Shown piece after piece: positions 59,332 to 64,000 of a stretch of 64,000 nt of DNA. The translations under genes and the position numbers were made by a program. The notes beneath the pieces were generated by a model. It had not been told where the DNA came from. It saw only the letters and a program-made list of their open reading frames with translations, and ran no database searches. The stretch is from Monodelphis domestica (Eukaryota > Chordata > Mammalia > Didelphimorphia > Didelphidae). The stretch's first letter is position 1. The number at the start of each line of letters is the position of its first letter. Location: positions 551,367,434 to 551,431,433 of the forward strand of contig NC_077227.1 of the NCBI RefSeq assembly GCF_027887165.1, given 5' to 3'.

Positions 59332-59540
59332 CTTGATGAAAAATTTCCCTCCATGCTTCTAAATTGATGCCTGGTATGTCTTCACATGACTTAAAATCTG
59401 TAGGAAAGCTCCCAAGCTGAAAGGCATCGGCTGGCACTGTAGTGAGACCTGTGTTATCACAGATTAGCCTGGATAAAGAATGCTTCTCCAGTTCATGACT
59501 CTGAGCTTCAGTAAATACATGCTTGTTTTCCCACCAAAAC
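59332..59540 (-). CDS. TPO: TPO exon: C-terminal end of the haem peroxidase domain (human exon 12 equivalent)
   Basis: Partial CDS of thyroid peroxidase, the membrane haem enzyme of thyroid follicular cells that iodinates and couples tyrosines of thyroglobulin. The exon is 209 bp, flanked on the minus strand by a pyrimidine-rich ...ctctctag acceptor and an AAG|GTAAAT donor. Its first base completes a codon; it then reads 69 codons and leaves one base (phase 1). The peptide starts FWWEN, carries [19 protein letters not shown] and ends [11 protein letters not shown], the characteristic end of the TPO peroxidase domain just before the sushi module. The two cysteines (ICDNTG and KSCED) are at TPO positions. 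The reading frame is intact. The next exon upstream (rest of the peroxidase domain) would lie above 59540 but was not seen before 64000. MPO, EPO and LPO share the peroxidase fold but lack the CCP/EGF/TM exons that follow here. Confidence 0.95.
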
Positions 59541-59824
59541 CTAGAGAGATTGAGAAGACAATTTAGAATAAATGCTGGAGCATTTAGGTTCTCTTGTGTT
59601 TTCCTTCTTGCTCTGGGTCTACCGAGAGGGTGAGATTTGGTATGCTCCTTGAAACTTTTTACAGTGAGTTATTCATGTTATTTGTTATGGGTGAAGGTAA
59701 TTGATGTCTGACATGGAATAAACAAATAAATAGTAAGAGGCTTCAACACACAGCCTTTTAATTCAAGAAAAGCTGTCTCAAAAAGTAAAGAATCAAATTA
59801 TGGCAAAATTGGGGATGATCAGGG

Positions 59825-59960
59825 TTCTAAGGAGGAAGACAATCTAATTCAACCCCCTACCTAAGTAAACATTCTCTCTCTATACAACAAATCTAACAAA
59901 TGGTCATCCAGACTTTGCCCCAAAACTTCCAGTGAAGGGGAACCCCATTACTACTAAAAG
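59825..59960 (+). mobile_element. CR1/L3-like 3' region fragment
   Basis: 'atggtcatccagactttgcc', 'caaaacttccagtgaagggg', then 'aaccccatta' match the same family, an earlier part of it. Confidence 0.5.
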
Positions 59961-59984
59961 TTAAATAATTCTACTTTTGTTATT

Positions 59985-60205
59985 TTGTTGTTCAGTCATT
60001 TTTCAGTCATGTCCATCTCTTCTTGACCTCATTTAGGGTTTTCTTGGCAGAGATACTAGAGTAGTTTGCCATTTCCTTCTCCATCTTATTTTACAGATGA
60101 AGAAACCAAGGCAAACAGGGTTAAGTAACTTGTCTGGCAGGTCTAGTAAGTGAGTCTAGACTTGAACTCAGGAAGATGATTTTTCCTGACTCCAGGCCAA
60201 ATATT
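59985..60205 (-). mobile_element. Marsupial SINE (MAR1-like), antisense
   Basis: 'ttagggttttcttggcagag', 'tagagtagtttgccatttcc', 'tagacttgaactcaggaaga'. Confidence 0.82.
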
Positions 60206-60499
60206 TTATTCATAGTAGTACCTACCTGTTTAATTCTAAAGTTTTCCCTTATTCTCAAATATTCATATCAATCTATGGTCTCTTTAACATGTTATCTTTT
60301 AATTATTCAAATTGCAACTAACTCATCCATTTCTGTCCATCCTATTTGAAACTTATTTATACCCTCTCGTGATTTTCAAGAAGAATGAGCACTTAACATG
60401 CTAAAGGCCATGCCCCTTTTCTCTTGACATCTCTGCTAGCTATCATTCTAACACCTATGCTCTTTTATAATTAAAAACCTTGAAAAAACTAGCCATAAT

Positions 60500-60765
60500 T
60501 GTAATAGCAAATAGTTGATATTTTTATAGCATTTACTATGTATCAAGCATTTTATTAAGTGCCATATAATTTTTATCTCATTTGGTATTCATAAAAACCC
60601 TGGAAGGTAGATATAATCAATATCCACATTTTATAGATGAAGAAAATGAGCCAACAGAGGTTAAGTGTCTTATCCAGGGTGTCAGCTAGTAAGTGTTTGA
60701 GGCCAGATTTGAATTCAGATTTTCCAGGCTCAGTTTTCTATTCATTCTGCCACAGTATCACTACT
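60500..60765 (-). mobile_element. MIR-family SINE, antisense
   Basis: 'taaaaaccctggaaggtaga', 'ttttatagatgaagaaaatg', 'gaggccagatttgaattcag'. Confidence 0.75.
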
Positions 60766-60779
60766 TCCTTCATTTAATT

Positions 60780-61600
60780 GTAAACCCCCTGCAATATAGT
60801 GTCTCATACTGTCAATCAAATTAAACTGCTTTCATAAAAAGTCATTAATGATACCTTAATTGTTAACTCTAATAGCTTTTCTCCAATCTTTATATTTCTT
60901 GATTGTGCTGGTCCTTTTCTAAATTTTCAACCACCCTCTTCTCATGGGTGTCTCTTCTTAAGATTTTCAATATACTGCTGTCTCTTCATTCTCCTCTTTC
61001 CTCTCTTGACTTCTCTACTCAACAGTACTAGTTGCTAGATTTTCATCTGGGTCATTCCCACTAACGTTGGATATTTTCTTAGTTTCTGTAATAGATCCTC
61101 TATCTTCTTTTTTCATACAGTCTCATTTACTGATACTATCAATTACCATAGTTACAATTGTCTTCTTTATACAGATTCTCAATTTTTTTCTTTAGGTGTA
61201 ACTTCTCTCCTGACATATAGACTATCATCAACAACTACCTCTTGGACTTCTAGAACTAGATGCCCAATGGGAATTTCAAACCAAAATATCCAGAAGAGAA
61301 GGCTTTTTTAAGCCAAATCTCCCTCATTTCATGAATTTCCCTATTCCTGTCAAAAGGCACCATTATCCTTCCAGCTTCATCATCCTTGTCCTCACTCCAC
61401 ATATTCAATCTGTTTCCAAGTCTTGTCATTTTCTACTTTCTATTTTTCATATAAGCCTCCTCTTCATTCACATAGATCACATTTTGAAGACCTCATCAAC
61501 TCATACCTAGACTACTGCAAAAGCCTGCTGGATTTAACACCACTTTCTCTGTCTGTCTGTCTGTCTCTCTTTTTATCTCTCACTCTCTCAGGCCTCACAG
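60780..61600 (+). mobile_element. L2/CR1-clade LINE fragment
   Basis: 'taacttctctcctgacatat', 'ttcaatctgtttccaagtc' and 'aactcatacctagactactg', followed by 'caaaagcctgctgg', give L2 RT-end remnants (the DYCKSLL-type motif reads at about 61500-61535). It ends in a (TCTG)n tract. Confidence 0.65.
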
Positions 61601-61649
61601 GCTGGTGTAGAGTTTCTTTTATTCCTGTCTTTGCTAATCTGTACTAATT

Positions 61650-61935
61650 TTCTTAAATTCAAAGTCTTTAGCAGTAGACAGCAAGAGGAAGAAAAGGTTC
61701 TGAGCTTCAGAGCTGGTTAGGCCTGTCTCTTTGGGCTGGTGCCCCTAAAGACCGGTTTTACAGTTCAAACCACTCCCCTTAAATCCTTTTGTTCAATGAT
61801 CCTATCACAGGAATCCAGGTAGAGCACACAGTACGGAAAATCCAGGAATAGAGGGATTTATATCCAGAGACAGGGAGAGAGGCTCCTTCTAGTCAGAGGG
61901 TCAGGAAGAGAGAGCCTCAGGAGACCAAATGTCAT
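61650..61935 (-). mobile_element. Possible LTR fragment, antisense
   Basis: The minus strand has a TATA-like GGATATAAATCCC (about 61852-61864) preceded by no clear CCAAT box and followed by CT-rich text with GACCCTCTGAC. Purely a look-alike of an LTR promoter region. Confidence 0.2.
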
Positions 61936-62505
61936 TCCAAGTACCCCTCCCCCCACCAACTGTCATTCTTGTCAATGTCTTCTTTCTAACATTCCAAACT
62001 CTATTTGTTCCACCTGAGTGGCAGACAGTCCAAAACTTGCTTCAGTTTTCCTTTCTACAGATATCAGACTGCCCAGTTCTTTTGCTGAGGAAATTATTTG
62101 TGATATTTAGTCATGAGGCTTTGAAGTCTTTGCTTTCTCTCATTCCTTATTCCTGATATTTTTATTAATCTTCATGATTCCCACTTTTACACTGAAGTCA
62201 ACAGTATGACAGTATATATTGACTTAATTTGGAGATTATTACTGAATTCTTAATAGTATTTCTCTCTCTTCATCTTCCACAACAGCTATTGCTACATAGG
62301 CTAAAATAATCTGAATGCTGGTATTTTTGCAAATATTTATCGTATGTACTGGAAAACAAGGTGACCAAATGTCCAATGGAATGATATCTCTTTTTTTGTC
62401 CTTTCATACCTGGGAAAAACCAATTCTTCTAAATCCTTTACTTGCCTCTGTAAGATGAATCTATGAATCATCTTTCCATCTATTATTTTCTGATTTCCTT
62501 TATTA

Positions 62506-62667
62506 CAGGGATTGTTAAACATTTTTATGTGTCATAGACCCTTTTGGCATATTCCTGAAGCCTATGGACTTCTCAAAATAATTTTTTTATATAAGTTTAT
62601 GTAGGAAAACACTAATTTTGAAACATTTTTTTTGTTGTTTTTATGTGCCCCAGTTTAAGAATCCCTG
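62506..62667. mobile_element. Small hAT-like (MER5-type) element with terminal inverted repeats
   Basis: Left end CAGGGATTGTTAAAC, right end GTTTAAGAATCCCTG; the two ends match as inverted repeats at 14 of 15 bases. Length 162 bp. The inner text 'gtcatagacccttttggca' and 'cctatggacttctcaaaat' is of the MER5 kind. I see no clear 8-bp target duplication, as expected for an old copy. Confidence 0.75.
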
Positions 62668-63144
62668 CAATGAGAATATAAATACTAGACAATTTATTCT
62701 CTCTAGTCCTGTTATTCATTTGATGGTCATTGGATGAAGGTCTGACATGTATAAAATGCCAATAGCCAAGCAAATTTTTATAGATGACTTAAAAACTGCA
62801 CAATTTTTTGGACCCATTTTCCCTGTTCATACCACTTATAATATAATTGCAGAAATTGAAATGTCATAGAGTATTAAGGGCCATTAAATTTTTTCTTACT
62901 TTACTTCATGGTCAAGTAATTCATCCTAAATAGATAACCTACTGGCAATAAATTTCTTTGTATTTAGTTATAGAGGTCCTTGAAAAGGATATACTCTGTA
63001 CCTAGGGTCACCTCCACACCAAGAGAGCCATTGGAATGGGTCTCTGAGGTATCTTCCCAGTGCCATACATGAGCCATCTTTTCATTTCTTTTTAAACATT
63101 CTTTCTTGGTGAACTCATAGCTTCCCAGTCAGATGCCATAAAAT

Positions 63145-63395
63145 AGATTATATATTTATGAATATATATACATAATGTATGTATATGTATACAAATATAC
63201 ATTATATCTCTCTGTGTACATAAATATATATATACATATATTAATCTCTATATATCTATAGATATATGTATTAATATCTATTTTCTATCTCTGTATCTAC
63301 CTATCTACCTCCATACTCTTTATCTCTATATCTCCCACTCTCTCTTTTTCTGTCTGTCTGTCTGTCTCTGTCTCTGTCTGTCTGTCTCCACAATT
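63145..63395 (+). repeat. Mixed (TA)n and (TCTG/TCTA)n microsatellite cluster
   Basis: atatat/gtatat blocks to about 63260, tatcta units, then tctgtctg units to 63390. Confidence 0.9.
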
Positions 63396-64000
63396 TAACT
63401 TGCCACTTTGTACCTTCCCATTTCTTTCTTAGGCAAACAGCAATAAAAAGAATCTTTCAAAATGCCTTTGTGGGCTTCTGATGAAATGACAAGCTAAAAC
63501 CTTCCTGAGAATGGGTCCTAAAGAAGTAAGAATTGTATTTTAAGCCAACATTTGGACCACATTGCTACTTTGGTTGTAATGCTTTATTTTTTTAAAAATA
63601 AAAGTTAGTTCAGGAGTTTAGGAACATAATTGAACTTTTTCCTGCTGTTGTTAAAATCAAATGGTTGCTCATTTTAAAAATACCTTCTTCCCTCTCCACT
63701 CAACTCCCCAAACAGACACTAAAAATTTCCAATAGCTTTTTCTTTCTCTTTTCTGCAATTCTATTTATTTACTTTGTTTTAAAGTTAGCATACTTTTGTC
63801 TTGACTCTACTTTCTAACTTTAAACCTCTATGAGAGATAGATTACAAAATGTCAGAAAAATGATTATTAAAAATTGGATCAGCATGTAATCTGGAAAAAA
63901 TAAAAATAATAATTAATAACAAAACAAAACAAAACAAACCTAAAAACCTCTATGAGGCAGGGAGCTTATCTCATTTATCATCATCTTTCCTCCAAGACCA

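Larger units (their letters stand above)
59541..64000 (-). other. TPO: TPO intron upstream of the last peroxidase exon (partial)
   Basis: Begins with a pyrimidine-rich acceptor at 59541. I looked on the minus strand for the preceding TPO exon (ending in a GDR/FWWEN junction) and did not see it, so the intron probably continues past 64000. 61640-62500, 62670-63140 and 63400-64000 hold no feature I can name. Confidence 0.7.

Noticed and set aside
62337..62522. Possible upstream TPO peroxidase exon on the minus strand
   Set aside because: The 61-residue frame has none of the conserved peroxidase motifs and overlaps the hAT-like element end.
1..64000. CRISPR arrays, operons, bacterial-type regulatory sites
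   Set aside because: The window is vertebrate intronic DNA; the regular repeats are microsatellites and SINEs.

Overview
This is an AT-rich vertebrate genomic window made almost entirely of intron and interspersed repeats. The repeats point to a marsupial. Several copies of a tRNA-derived SINE with the 'tcctgggttcaaatctg ... tagctgtgtgaccctgggcaa' core are present. So are a second SINE type ending in a 'caaaaccccaaatggggtca'-like segment, diverged L1 3' ends, and very abundant L2/CR1 and MIR remnants. The species cannot be told from the sequence alone.

The only gene I can support is the 3' half of TPO (thyroid peroxidase), read on the minus strand. Four exons fit together in phase. They are the last peroxidase-domain exon (59332-59540), the sushi/CCP exon (56125-56295), the calcium-binding EGF exon (49621-49752) and the transmembrane exon (about 24129-24228). 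Each has a polypyrimidine/AG acceptor and a GT donor. The order peroxidase-CCP-EGF-TM, the exon phases, and motifs such as ICDNTG, SGRLPRG and VICRW are diagnostic for TPO. The upstream catalytic exons lie beyond position 64000. The short cytoplasmic-tail exons were not found in 1-24128; they are either too divergent to see or lie beyond position 1.

Region by region: 1-24128 is intron or 3' flank. It holds L2 copies, an old class I (gammaretrovirus-like) ERV pol relic at about 6440-10025 that splits one L2 copy, SINEs and two L1 fragments. The TM-EGF intron (24229-49620) holds many L2, MIR and SINE copies, a probable solo LTR inserted in an L2 (31701-about 32618), an L1 3' end, a Tigger-like element, a perfect hairpin and several microsatellites. 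The EGF-CCP intron (49753-56124) holds a second Tigger-like copy, a 1.5-kb L1 3' fragment, an L2 copy and a long (AT)n. The CCP-peroxidase intron (56296-59331) holds MIRs, SINEs and a compound pentanucleotide array. The last stretch (59541-64000) is intron with SINE, MIR and L2 copies, a small hAT-like element with matching terminal inverted repeats, and microsatellites.

The other open reading frames are shadows of repeats, microsatellite translations or chance. I did not see a novel multi-gene system. The points most worth checking are the nested insertions, the perfect 18-bp inverted repeat, the two usable donors of the TM exon, the missing tail exons, and a coding-like degenerate segment near 44 kb.
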